Below are positions 1-10,260 of a DNA stretch of 64,000 nt, in pieces. The notes under the pieces were generated by a model that was given only the letters and a program-made list of their open reading frames with translations, had not been told where the DNA came from and did no database searches. This DNA is from Phymatolithon calcareum (Eukaryota; Rhodophyta; Florideophyceae; Hapalidiales), in NCBI GenBank assembly GCA_977006965.1, contig OZ345379.1:2170001-2234000 (forward strand), in the 5' to 3' direction. Position 1 is the stretch's first letter; the number at the start of each line of letters is the position of its first letter. A program made the position numbers and the translations under genes.

Positions 1-180
1 AAGGCACTATGTCGTCCGTTGAGTACCGGTTGGCGCTCGTTCAGGCGCCTTGTCCTCCGGGATTCACTCTGCCTCGCTCAATAATCATCGATGTTCAGTA
101 CTCCAAAAGGTATATTTGCTCCAAGGGCGGCGTTGAAACCCATTTAACTCCTCCGAAAATGGAAAAGTAAGCCAAAGGTG

Positions 181-475
181 GCATGATGACTACTTTAGCT
201 GTTCAAAACAACTGCAGAGTCTGACAAGTCAAGGAATTAACCCTCGTATTCTCATCAAGTAGTAGACTTGATGGCGCCGCAATCAACATATTTGGCGTTT
301 CAGCAGGTAGAAACTGTTTTGCTAAGCATGCTGAACACATCCATGAGCTTGATGCGTTTGATGAGCCTAATAATGAGTAGCTTTCGTTGGCAAAAAATAA
401 TTGATTCTCATTCCCTCAATTGAGGGAAATTTCCCGTCACATAGACACTACTGTAGATGCTGAATAATGTACACT
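181..475. repeat. Dispersed repeat, copy 1
   Basis: This stretch aligns by eye, in the same orientation, with 52825-53140. Shared blocks include GATGACTA, TCTGA-AAGTCAAG, ACTCATCA-GTA and AACTGTTTT, a GAGCCTAATAATGAGT/AAGCCTGATAGTGAGT block, and the end CACATAGACACT. Small indels separate the blocks, so the copies are old. No open frame is conserved between them. The element class is unknown. Confidence 0.65.
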
Positions 476-3400
476 TTGTGTAATTCGAATAACCTGCAAT
501 AAACAAACAAACAAACTATACACAGATGGGAAATTATTCAAAAAGTGCCTTCATTCTCGCAGCGCGTGAGTTCAAGTGAGGCGGCTAGTCTTCGTTATCC
601 CGAAATGGCATTGTGTTGTGCATTGTGCATCAAACGAGAAGCATTTCTACAGCATTTCTCCAAGATTGAAAAAATGGTCGACATTGAACTCGAGCGCAGT
701 GTTCGGTACTGTGTGTTGACCCATGCGGTAATCTTGCTCACGACGCACTTTCTTTGAATACAATGGCTCCTAATCGAGTGCCATTTCCTGCAACCGGGAG
801 CACAGTCTACTGCGAAAATTGAATTTAGCATTACGTGGACACTAGCAATCCACGTAATGCGGACTGTAACGCTGAATGAGAAAACTGCAAAGATGGATTT
901 TTGCCATCGGAAGGGTATAAATACCAGGCCTAGACCCCAGGTATTGAAAACATAGGTATCAATATCATTTCATTTAAGGAAACGAGCGGCCCAGCTTTGG
1001 AGGACGACGCTAATCCCGTGAATCGGTCGACACGAACTTCCAAGTCTACATGTGCAACTGTGTTCGAGGCTGGACTGAGAGCACTCGATTAGAATTCGTA
1101 CTTTATCATGGACCCAGAAAGTTTTTAATTTTGATGTACTATGGCACGCGCATTCACGATACTGAAAAATCGAGTATTCTAGTGTGTATAACGATTCCGC
1201 ACACTCACATCACTTTTTTTAAAAAATGATTGATTTAAAAAAAATAAGAGCGTGCGGAATCCTTAGTTATATTTTTTTTAAAAAAATAACCATGGAGAGT
1301 CCTCAGACTCCGAATATCAAGTAATATCAGATCATACTGGACCACGGCGAGTACGGCCCGGCATGAGAATCCGACTATGATATCATACCCGTCCGTCATG
1401 CCGATCCTCAGGTGCATGTCCGTCCGTCCTGGAAAACGTCAGTCCGTCCAGAAAGATACTCTTCCGTCGCCCGAGAATTGTGCGCTGGTCATACTTGTGC
1501 TTGCCTGATTGAAATGCTGCTCGAAAGCAAGCGGTACCGCAGCAAATTCTCCAGAGAACGCCTGAAAAAATTGCGGTCATCGTGCAAACTACGAACCAAA
1601 ATCAGTCATGAGATCCAATGGCAATTTTTGCCGTTGCGCCGGCACCAAGCCTGTGAAGCACAACATTTGCCGAAGGGAAAGGGAAAAACTCCCTCGCAGA
1701 GACGGTGTGCAAGCGGGTGTGAGCGCGACATTCTCGACTCCATTTGCCCCTTGCCGGCCGCGACTATTTGGCTTTCGGCAGCATGCGCCGTGAGGAAACG
1801 CCACGTATTTTCGTCAAAGAAGAATTTCATTTTCTCCATCGAGGCCACTTGATCAACATCAGAATATTGCGCGTAGCTTGTCCTGAAACATCCCCCGTCT
1901 TTTCTGAAGTGAATGGTTTGGAACTTGCAAAGGTGGGGAACCGCAAATTTTAGCCAGGTGTAACCAAGCAAAAATTAAGTACGCTCCAGCGGGCAGCCTT
2001 TGCCAGCGCTGAAGCACCGCACGATGCACTGTATCTGCGCGGCGCTTAGACGAATAGTCACACTGTGCAGACAATGGGCGCTCTGCACGCGTACTGTGCC
2101 CCCACATAGCGCCTAAAACTGTATCAAATTTTCTTGCAGAAGTACTTTGCATAGAGGGTGCGGAGGGTTTTGAGCGCTTGAGGCGCGTCGTGCATTGTGA
2201 TCAACGCACATGTGCGCATGTAGAGTCGCTCTCCGCCAATGCAAAGCTTCTTTTCGCATTTGGTGAAGGGACGGAGACGAGCACTTTATTGGATGAGAAG
2301 GCTGCGACGACTCGTAAGTGGAGAGAAACGAGAGCGCACGAGATACGATTCCATGCAAGAGTTCTGGTACACAGTCCGCGTTGGTACCTTACCGTTGATA
2401 CGATTGGCATGGTGCGTTTTCAGTAGAAACTAGATAAGTTCTGGGGAGGTCGTACAGAGTCGCGGCGGGCGCGCAGAGAATCGAGCGCGCGGCAGTGGAG
2501 GTGCAGTGGAGGTGGGTCTTCCAGGACGTCAGGAGATTTCCAATGGGAGCAATATGCACGACCTGAACCATGATAGAAACTATTAGAAATTCTCCCTGTA
2601 GGGCGGGTGGTCGTGATTAGAAAATCGACGATAGGCAGTCGCCCACCCCTTTCGAAAATGTGCGTTAGGAATAGAAAATGCAATGCCTCCCTACAAGATG
2701 CCTTCAAAAGGGAAAGGAAAAGTGGCGGTTTATTCCAACACACGAGGGTAGCTCAGAGATGCTTGACAAAATTGCATTAATGAGAGCAAGCCAAGGGTTT
2801 TCAGAGCACGGTTCTGGAATCTGTAAAACAGAACACTTTGGAACTGCTTTCCATTGATTTCCATTCAATTTCCATAACTCCATGGAGTGGACTACTAGTA
2901 CATGAAGCGGAACAGAATTCCAGTAGCTGTTGCAGTCTTAAGCGTATCGATATCTCCGTTCGTTATTGAGAGCGCCGGTCCACCTCGCTCGGACTTCTGA
3001 AGCTTCATCCTCCTCCTGTGATCTTTTGCGCCCAAAGATTCCTTCTCTATCATCCCCTTATTCGCTTACCTCAGAAAGTACTTAAATGATTGTTCAGATC
3101 GAAACTTCTCCAATCACCCTAGAAAAGAATAACAGATGGCCGCCAAAACGCCGAATAGCCTTTGCAGTGACATGGAAAACAATATCCACAGTTCAATGGC
3201 TCACCGTGTCCCTTTCTACAATATTGTTTATTGGTGCGACGAAAACCGTTTTCCAAGCGCAGTCATCTATCGCAATCCTCGTCGATCTCCCCCTGTCGTT
3301 CCGTTTTTCAGCAGAAGACACAACTGCCGAACATCTGAGCCCCGGCCTGCCAATGGGTAGACGTTGTGTTGTAGTGTCATGGCTTGTACATTGGACAGCT

Positions 3401-3700
3401 CTGGGCTAAATCTTTTTTAGGACCAATAACGTAAAAGTAATATCTTCCTTTTCCTAAACGCCTCCTGGCAATGTGGGACATCCATGCCACCAACCTTCAC
3501 ATCTACTCGGCCTCTGCATTTTTTGTTGCACCATTTAGGCCTTACCTGTAGACCGAGGACCACTGAAACGAATCGAATAAAAGATGCTTTTCCACGTCCG
3601 TGCAGGAACAAAGTGGCAAGACTTACGCCTACCGTGAATCTTGCGCTCCAACTTGTAAGCAGCATGCAGAATCTTCCAGTTAGACTTTTTCCCCTTCTAT
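476..3700. other. Gene-poor stretch, nothing identified
   Basis: Only short overlapping open frames occur on both strands and none has a recognisable domain or a partner elsewhere in the window. The longest, about 146 residues at 1412-1852 plus and 121 residues at 1606-1971 minus, overlap each other and look like chance frames. A small T/A-rich inverted repeat lies at 1193-1261. Confidence 0.5.
1193..1261. repeat. Short inverted repeat with T/A-rich loop
   Basis: GATTCCGCACACTC at 1193-1206 is matched by its reverse complement at 1248-1261 with one mismatch. The 41-base loop is made of T and A runs, and a second T8A7 palindrome follows at about 1270-1287. It could be a tiny foldback remnant or a structured transcript; nothing nearby decides. 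Confidence 0.5.
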
Positions 3701-3812
3701 AGGTCCGCCCTGTACGGCCCCTCGTCGTTCTTCCGACACAGCAATCCACATCCAACAAACTCGAGGAATAACGGGACGCCGCGCTTTGGCCATTGTCGCG
3801 GAACTTTCGACC

Positions 3813-4199
3813 ATGGCTTTCCGTGGCATCGCGCTCTCCACCGTCCTGATTATCGTCCTGCTTGGCGCTATACCGTCAAATGGATCACCCGGAATTGGTT
3901 TTAAAACCACCAAGTGGGACGACGTCACGAAAACTCCGGTTCCTATGGACGATCGCAACGATGATTTCGATGAATGCATACGAATGTATGTGGAATGCGA
4001 TACCAAAGACCAGGAGTGCGAAGAGTGTATTGAAACCTGCAAACGTGCGGCAGAAGCCTTTTCTGATCCGACCATCATATCCACGTTCACAGCTTATGCC
4101 GAGCAGTGTGAGACCAAGGACTTCAAAGATGTTTTCGAGGGCGCTGAGCCTCGCACTCTCCGGAGGGGAGCTGCCGCTCAGTTTTCCATATCCTCCTAA
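3813..4199 (+). CDS. Small secreted six-cysteine protein, paralog 1
   Basis: This 128-residue protein begins at the ATG at 3813; the upstream in-frame extension has no ATG. Residues 1-24 form a signal peptide with the hydrophobic core VLIIVLLGAI, probably cleaved near SNG/SPG, so the product should be secreted or enter the endomembrane system. Six cysteines lie at residues 55, 62, 69, 72, 76 and 99 (C-x6-C-x6-C-x2-C-x3-C-x22-C) inside an acidic region, which suggests three disulfides. Paralog 2 at 9355 has the same six at the same numbered positions and about 50 of the first 100 residues identical without a gap. After residue 100 the two diverge, and here the frame runs on without an intron to a basic tail. 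I do not recognise the family. A secreted structural, defence or signalling role is possible, but none is shown by the sequence. Confidence 0.72.
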   Translation: MAFRGIALSTVLIIVLLGAIPSNGSPGIGFKTTKWDDVTKTPVPMDDRNDDFDECIRMYVECDTKDQECEECIETCKRAAEAFSDPTIISTFTAYAEQCETKDFKDVFEGAEPRTLRRGAAAQFSISS

Positions 4200-4800
4200 T
4201 TCTTTCACTTTGCGCACTTGAATGCACTGTCCATATATGGATTCACCAGCATTTATGACCGAGTTGCGCAATACGAGCCTGAACTAAGATGTCGCTATGG
4301 AAGAATGATAAAGAAGCGAGGAGGTCATGGTGATCAAGGCTACAAGATCGTTCTTTCCAGTGTGGTATCAAGTTCTCCCTGAAGAGCTGGACGTGTCTTG
4401 TTGAGCACTGTGCAGCACGAAAATCTTTCCGCACAGTCTTATACTCCTTCCTGCAACTCCGGCAGAAAGACCTGCTCTTCTTTTCTTATTCATCCGTTGT
4501 TTTAGATGTGAAGTTTGAGATTTAATGCTTTCAAGCCATTTAGTTACCAGAGCGGCCAAGAGCCGGACTTTTCTATGACGAGGTGGACCTTATTACCTTG
4601 GGCAACCTTTTGGACGATGTCCTACTTCTGACTTCAACTCCGGCAGAAGATCCTTCTCTAGATATTAGCTTTGTTGTTCTAGTGATGTTAGAGATAGAAG
4701 CTTTGATACCTGCGGTTCGCGGGCCAGCGTTCAGCGCTGAGCGCTTCTGGGGGCAAGCTGGGGTGTTTGAAGAGCTGTCTCTTGAAAAACTGAGCTGCTG
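4200..4800 (+). repeat. Duplicated 3' flank of the secreted-protein gene (copy 1)
   Basis: The sequence behind paralog 1 resembles that behind paralog 2 (9806-10260). AAGCGAGGAGGTCATGGTGA at about 4314 matches AAGCAAGGAGGTCGTAGTGA at about 9846. A motif CAACTCC-GGCAGAA-GA-CCT occurs twice in this flank (about 4456 and 4637) and twice in the other (about 9982 and 10159). The duplication therefore covered more than the coding region. A 72-residue open frame at 4583-4801 lies within it and is not a convincing gene. Confidence 0.6.
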
Positions 4801-6251
4801 AACGAAATTTTACCGTTGGAGCACAGTCTTCTCCATTCTGAGTACAGCTTGGAAAGAATCACCAGCTCTTTAAGTTTGTAGTGGTCATAAATATTCTCGC
4901 GTTGCAAATCGGCAAGACACAGCGCAGAACAATTAGAGAGTTTATCAGCTTTCGCGTGTTCAGAGTAGAACCCTGCGAAGGTCAAGAATGTCATTGAAAT
5001 TGATTTCCGTATCGAAGATAAAAATTCTTTGCCCTACTTGTGCACCTGCGGGGCAATCAGAAAATGTTAACGATTGGTTTGCTTATGTGGGGAAACTCAG
5101 GTCACTGAAAGTTGCGAGAGCAATACACTTACGGACAATTACGACAAAAGTCGACAGCAAGGGACCATTCTCATATTGGCGGTCATCAGAGAGAGTACCA
5201 ATAGTGTATGCAGTCGAGCTGTTTCACGAGCTGAAAGTGCAGGGTTTTGTAGCGTACGTGTGCTTCGTTTCGTGGTCTCCGGCTAACCGTAAAGGGCTTA
5301 TCATCAAGGCTCCTTCAACAGGTGAATTCTGATACATCTTTGAGTCACAGATGCTACCTGGTTGATATTAAAGTTGGTAAATATTGTCGAACAATAGAAT
5401 AGAGTGGAAAAAACTCAGACCCTCGAATCGCTGCTAGACCCATTAGGGGAAAAGGCAAAATGAATGAATGAAATATTGTCGACAGTATCGATTGTCTTCG
5501 AAGGCATATTGTTGAGCTTGGTTAGCTTGGCAGGCGGTGATTCAGGGACGGTTACAGGAGAGTTTCTGCGGATGTAGGTTGTCGGATCATATAGATTGTA
5601 CACCCGGGTATTTGATCGAGACACGCACATTTCAGACTTTACAGGGTAGTGTCTGATGACAGCCGAGCCAGAACTTCGTGGAGAAGAAGCAGGCATTTTG
5701 TTCACAATGCGCTCTTATGCTCGTATGCTGTCGAGAATCCAGTCTAAATACGACGCCGAGTAGCTGTCTGAGATGGTCGATCAGGTGTTCCTCTGAAGTG
5801 TGAAACGAGTCAAGGAGTAGAGCAAGAACTTTGTGCTTAACGTATCCTGGGCATGTTTTCCGACTACGCACTTTCCATTTATCGCATTTCGAATCTCCGA
5901 TAAAGTTTTGCGGAGGAGTTTGACGGTGGTGCAGGTCTCTTCTTCCAACTTCAGATGGGCTGCCACGTGCTCAGTAGCGTCCATCGTCCTCGGTTTTGAG
6001 TATCGCGACAGAGCGCTGGTAAAGTTGGAGACTGACTTTGTATAAAGGCAGTCACTTGAAACTGCAAACTCATGTAGATATTCTCACGAGCACTTGTCTT
6101 TTTCAGTGTCGTGCTTCGCTACATGCTCCTCCACGATGTCTTGTGTCGACCGGCAGTTACGCAACTCGCCAGTTAGGAAATTGGCTATGTCCTGCGATTC
6201 TTGAACTGTCAAATCGCGGCATACATCTGCAACGCCAGTGATCCAATGGAC
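4801..6251. other. Left flank of the palindrome; decayed, possibly retroelement-derived
   Basis: 4801-5400 shows nothing recognisable. From 6338 down to 5415 the minus strand carries a chain of short open frames that continue outward from the left palindrome arm. One at 6084-6338 contains TDSVHWITGVADVCRDLTVQ, and others occur at 5781-5984 and 5632-5871. The arm joins a retroelement on its right side, so these may be decayed gag or pol sequence, but I cannot place them in a domain with confidence. Confidence 0.3.
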
Positions 6252-7411
6252 GCTATCCGTATCTGGATGGTACGGAAATGAGATGCGGAGGGGCATCTGA
6301 GCCTTTGGATAGTCCTGCTGATGCCATAGTGATGACAATGTTATTGGCGGAAATAGTGTCTTGAAGTCTTGGGTTGGGAGGATTGATTCGTCGAAGAGGG
6401 TGAAGAATTAGGTTAGAGAAAGAACGGAAGATCCACTAAGTAGCGTACGTGTTTGTCGCGCCCACTGAATTTCTTTTCCCGTTGCTTCCCCATTCCCGGA
6501 CTCGACAGTAAGGCGGAGTCTGTAAGGAATGCAGTAAGCACTTTTGTTTCTCGTGACTGTACAACACGAACTTTGATCGCGATCCATATGAAACGCCGAA
6601 TCAGAGGCACGCGACTCTAGTTTCCTTGTCTAGATGGTCCGCTGGGCCACACGTGCAACGTGTCCCATGCGCTTGTAGAGCTTTTGTTTTCCGCTTTGCT
6701 AATAGTACATAAGATTGTTTGTCCCTTCCTCTTAGTAAAGGAAGGTGGAGGTTTCTGGATTTCGGCTCGAGTGCTTGGATCCTACACGCATCAAACCTGT
6801 GAATTCCCTCGACCGCGCAGGGTCGGAGACTTTCCACCCTTTTCTGATCGCTTCTTCTTCGCCGTGCAACCCGGCAAGGTTGGAATCCAGCGACAGATCT
6901 GTCCCTTTTTTTTCGTGCGTTCGCCTCAAGATCGACGGCCTTTCAAAGGTCGCCGCCTTAAGAGACTACGTTGATTCTGCCCGTCTGTTCTCGTGCTGAA
7001 AGCGCTTCGCCGCACAATCCGGTGTGGAGTCGCTTCTCTCAAGTTGTCTCAACGCACCGAACCCCTGTGTTGTTTCGTTCCGGTACACTATCCGAAGTTG
7101 ACGGCCCATTCAAGGTTGCCATCATCCAAGGTTGCTGACATCGCTCAACGCTTCACACGCTTCCTTCTTTTCGCGTTCTTCATCATTCATCTCACGCATC
7201 ATCAGGACGCCGATTTCTACCACTCCCCTTTTCCTTCTCTTCGCTTCTTGTTTTCTCTTCTCTCTCTTTTCTTTCCTCACTTCAGTCATTCATTCTTTTT
7301 GTCTCTCCCGCACTTTTTCTCTTTTCCGGTCTTCTCTGAGCAGTTTAGCGTCCGGTTCTTGTGAGCCTGGCGCTACAGTGTTGTACGTGTGTGAGAATTG
7401 ATGGAAAGGCA
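6252..7411 (+). repeat. Left arm of 2.36-kb near-perfect palindrome
   Basis: This 1160-base arm is the reverse complement of 7455-8614; paired positions sum to 14866. Only about three mismatches were seen by eye, near 6346, 6352 and 7362. The inner part (about 7200-7340) is strongly pyrimidine-rich on this strand. All its open frames reappear mirrored in the other arm, so none counts as evidence for a gene. On the strand reading outward there are possible gag-like remnants: a cysteine cluster CTCGPADH at 6601-6837 minus, then LTDSALLS at 6413-6610 minus, which could be a degenerate zinc knuckle and protease. That reading is tentative. Confidence 0.92.
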
Positions 7412-7454
7412 ACTGTTTCTTTCGAAACGAAAACAACACAATCTTGTTCGTAGC
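7412..7454. other. Loop at the centre of the palindrome
   Basis: These 43 bases are the only sequence between the two arms and do not pair with each other beyond a few bases. A short, unique spacer is typical of a fold-back inversion or of a hairpin-forming transcript. Confidence 0.85.
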
Positions 7455-8614
7455 TGCCTTTCCATCAATTCTCACACACGTACAACACTGTAGCGCCAGG
7501 CTCACAAGAGCCGGACGCTAAACTGCTCAGAGAAGACCGGAAAAGAGAAAAAGTGCGGGAGAGACAAAAAGAATGAATGACTGAAGTGAGGAAAGAAAAG
7601 AGAGAGAAGAGAAAACAAGAAGCGAAGAGAAGGAAAAGGGGAGTGGTAGAAATCGGCGTCCTGATGATGCGTGAGATGAATGATGAAGAACGCGAAAAGA
7701 AGGAAGCGTGTGAAGCGTTGAGCGATGTCAGCAACCTTGGATGATGGCAACCTTGAATGGGCCGTCAACTTCGGATAGTGTACCGGAACGAAACAACACA
7801 GGGGTTCGGTGCGTTGAGACAACTTGAGAGAAGCGACTCCACACCGGATTGTGCGGCGAAGCGCTTTCAGCACGAGAACAGACGGGCAGAATCAACGTAG
7901 TCTCTTAAGGCGGCGACCTTTGAAAGGCCGTCGATCTTGAGGCGAACGCACGAAAAAAAAGGGACAGATCTGTCGCTGGATTCCAACCTTGCCGGGTTGC
8001 ACGGCGAAGAAGAAGCGATCAGAAAAGGGTGGAAAGTCTCCGACCCTGCGCGGTCGAGGGAATTCACAGGTTTGATGCGTGTAGGATCCAAGCACTCGAG
8101 CCGAAATCCAGAAACCTCCACCTTCCTTTACTAAGAGGAAGGGACAAACAATCTTATGTACTATTAGCAAAGCGGAAAACAAAAGCTCTACAAGCGCATG
8201 GGACACGTTGCACGTGTGGCCCAGCGGACCATCTAGACAAGGAAACTAGAGTCGCGTGCCTCTGATTCGGCGTTTCATATGGATCGCGATCAAAGTTCGT
8301 GTTGTACAGTCACGAGAAACAAAAGTGCTTACTGCATTCCTTACAGACTCCGCCTTACTGTCGAGTCCGGGAATGGGGAAGCAACGGGAAAAGAAATTCA
8401 GTGGGCGCGACAAACACGTACGCTACTTAGTGGATCTTCCGTTCTTTCTCTAACCTAATTCTTCACCCTCTTCGACGAATCAATCCTCCCAACCCAAGAC
8501 TTCAAGACACTCTTTCCGCGAATAACATTGTCATCACTATGGCATCAGCAGGACTATCCAAAGGCTCAGATGCCCCTCCGCATCTCATTTCCGTACCATC
8601 CAGATACGGATAGC
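7455..8614 (-). repeat. Right arm of 2.36-kb near-perfect palindrome
   Basis: Reverse complement of 6252-7411. The outer edge is sharp: pairing stops after TAGC at 8611-8614, where the sequence goes straight into the end of a Ty3/gypsy polyprotein. The left arm's edge at 6252 continues into a different sequence. The right side therefore either lost about the length of a pol gene at this point, or the arm was copied into the element. Confidence 0.92.
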
Positions 8615-9030
8615 ACAAATTGCAGTTCAAATGGATCGGTCCTAAGCAAGTGACTACAATTGTCAGCGAATTGGTCTACGATGTGACAAGCATAGTGGAT
8701 GGAAAAACGGATCGAGTCCATGCGAGTAGAATGCAATTGTACCGTGCTAACGTTGACGGAAAAAAGGCAAGCAATGAGCTGACGAAACAAGCACAACACT
8801 CTGAGACTAAGTACGAGATGATTAAAAAACTCGTGGATATAGGAGAAGCAACAGATGGAATCTTCGTTCAAGTTCAGTGGTCAGGTTTGCCGGACAAAAG
8901 CGATTGGACGTGGCAGAAGATTGAAGAACTTCATGAAGATGTACCTGAAGAGCTTGCAGTATTTTTTTCCAGCACACGCAAGAAAAAGCTGGCGAAGAAG
9001 GCCAAGCAAGCATTGCGAATCAATGATTAA
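8615..9030 (+). pseudogene. Ty3/gypsy polyprotein C terminus with chromodomain (truncated)
   Basis: The open frame ends at 9030 and has no ATG at its start, so it is a 5'-truncated fragment and not a free gene. It begins with FKWIGPKQV and VDGKTDRVHASRMQLYR, the SH3-like stretch that follows integrase in chromoviruses. A chromodomain-like segment follows at about residues 66-115, with VQVQWSGLPDKSDWTWQ and EELHEDVPE. The last residues are a basic KKK/KK tail. In intact elements this module binds chromatin and guides integration. The gag-to-integrase portion is absent, replaced by the palindrome arm on the left, so the element cannot be autonomous. It belongs to a different lineage from the element at 12214-18021. 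Confidence 0.75.
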
Positions 9031-9047
9031 TACACTCTTCGAGTGTA
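9031..9047. other. Perfect hairpin directly after the chromodomain stop
   Basis: TACACTC-TTC-GAGTGTA begins at the base after the TAA stop. It is a 7-bp stem with a 3-base loop. Its 3' half overlaps the probable LTR start (TGTATGGGC at 9044). Confidence 0.6.
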
Positions 9048-9299
9048 TGGGCTACTGTAGACACGCAATAATGCAGTGGCGCCAGAAGCTGCAGGAATAG
9101 GCGACCTAAATTCCGACTTAGTTCTGCGAGCAGGAAGCACGGAATAGGCTTCCAGCAAATCCCATGGCTGGAAGGCAATGGGATGCCTATTTAAGCAGTT
9201 CCCCCTTCGTAGTTTTAGTAGAGACCATCTCACCATCTCATCGGAGAGATCACCCCTTATCAAGATAAACCATTATCCACTTTTTCACCAGTGATTACA
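9044..9299 (+). repeat. Probable solo/3' LTR of the chromodomain element
   Basis: The segment begins TGTATGGGC and ends GTGATTACA, giving TG...CA ends. It carries a TATA-type box, TATTTAAG at 9188-9195, inside ATGCCTATTTAAG. That closely resembles ATGCCTATATAAG in the LTRs of the complete chromovirus at 12214. It follows the polyprotein stop directly. No second LTR was found, so the exact ends are uncertain. Confidence 0.5.
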
Positions 9300-9354
9300 C
9301 AACGTGAAGACCAAGACGCCCCACTTTGCATTACGACGGTCAAAAATTTGAACA

Positions 9355-9805
9355 ATGGGTCTCCATTGTCTCGCTCTCAAAGCGGCGCTGATTATCGTCC
9401 TGCTTGGAGTTATACCGTCAGATGGCACACCCGGACTTAGTTTTCAGTCTCCCAAGTGGAAACAAGTCACCAAAGATCCGATTCCCATGGATGGATTCGA
9501 CGAAGATTTTGCGGAATGCATGCGCACATTCAACACGTGCAAAACTCGGCGCGAGGAATGCGAAGAATGTGTTGAACATTGCAGAGCTGCTGCCGCTGGC
9601 ATTGATGACAGATTTATCCCATCCTCTCTTGAAGCTATGGCTCAGCAGTGTGAGGTCGGAATTTTCATTCGTACGACGATGGGTCTTGGAGTCCACTTTT
9701 TCTTTTCTATCAATTCATTCGCCCTGCCGATTTGATTGCAAGAGGAAAGATTTGGATCCGTTGCGTTGCGTGACCAAGACGAACAGTGTGGGTCTGCTAC
9801 TGTAG
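9355..9805 (+). CDS. Small secreted six-cysteine protein, paralog 2 (probable intron 9655-9742)
   Basis: Starting at the ATG at 9355, residues 1-24 are a signal peptide (core AALIIVLLGVI, probable cleavage near SDG/TPG). Cysteines at 55, 62, 69, 72, 76 and 99 match paralog 1 position for position; one extra cysteine lies in the signal peptide. Read straight through, the frame ends at 9735 with a hydrophobic tail unlike paralog 1. If a GT...AG intron at 9655-9742 (88 bases, with an internal pyrimidine tract) is removed, residue 100 joins RKDLDPLRC and the protein ends at 9805 with 120 residues. That restores resemblance to TKDFKDVF in paralog 1. I favour the spliced model, but it is an inference. 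Function is unknown; the family is not one I recognise. Confidence 0.68.
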
Positions 9806-10260
9806 GAGTGCTACATGATGTATCAATGAGGGAAAGGCAAAGTAGCAAGGAGGTCGTAGTGACAAGGGTTAAACGTTCGTTCCTTCCAGAAGGACTTCGC
9901 TTGCTCCCGGAAGAGGTGGATATGGCGTGTTAAGTATATTTTTGTAAACCTCTCTTTCTGTACGACCTTGTCCTCATTACTGCAACTCCAGGAGGATGAC
10001 CTGCTTTTCTAGTCTAGTTGATTAGTTTTGTTTAGCTGTTATACCCGGAATGATATACGGAAGTTGCCTGGTCACAGATCTGTGGGCCAAGAGCGAGGCA
10101 TGCTATGAGGAGGTTGGCCATGTCTCTGTATGCAATCTATTAGAATGTTCTGACTACAACTCCGGCACAAAAGCCTGCTCTGGATGTTAATTTGTTTTCC
10201 TAGCAATGTTTGGGATACAGGTTTAAGGAACGCAGTTCGTAGAGTTCTAGATAAGCAATG
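9806..10260 (+). repeat. Duplicated 3' flank of the secreted-protein gene (copy 2)
   Basis: This is the counterpart of 4200-4800, with the same order of matching blocks: GGAGGTCGTAGTGA, then GCAACTCC...GACCTGCT at about 9980, then CAACTCCGGCACAA at about 10159. It is shorter, so indels separate the copies. The two copies with their genes lie about 5.5 kb apart, with the palindrome and gypsy fragment between them. Confidence 0.58.

Noticed and set aside
1412-1971. 146-codon plus and 121-codon minus frames
   Set aside because: They overlap on opposite strands, lack domains and have no relatives in the window.
7412-7500. The palindrome centre as the missing 5' LTR of the chromodomain element
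   Set aside because: No convincing alignment with the candidate LTR at 9044-9299 and no clear TGG primer site.
6413-8453. Pairs of identical proteins on opposite strands (for example 6993-7364 plus and 7502-7873 minus)
   Set aside because: They are the same frames mirrored by the palindrome arms; low-complexity Ser/Phe/Leu content and no domain.
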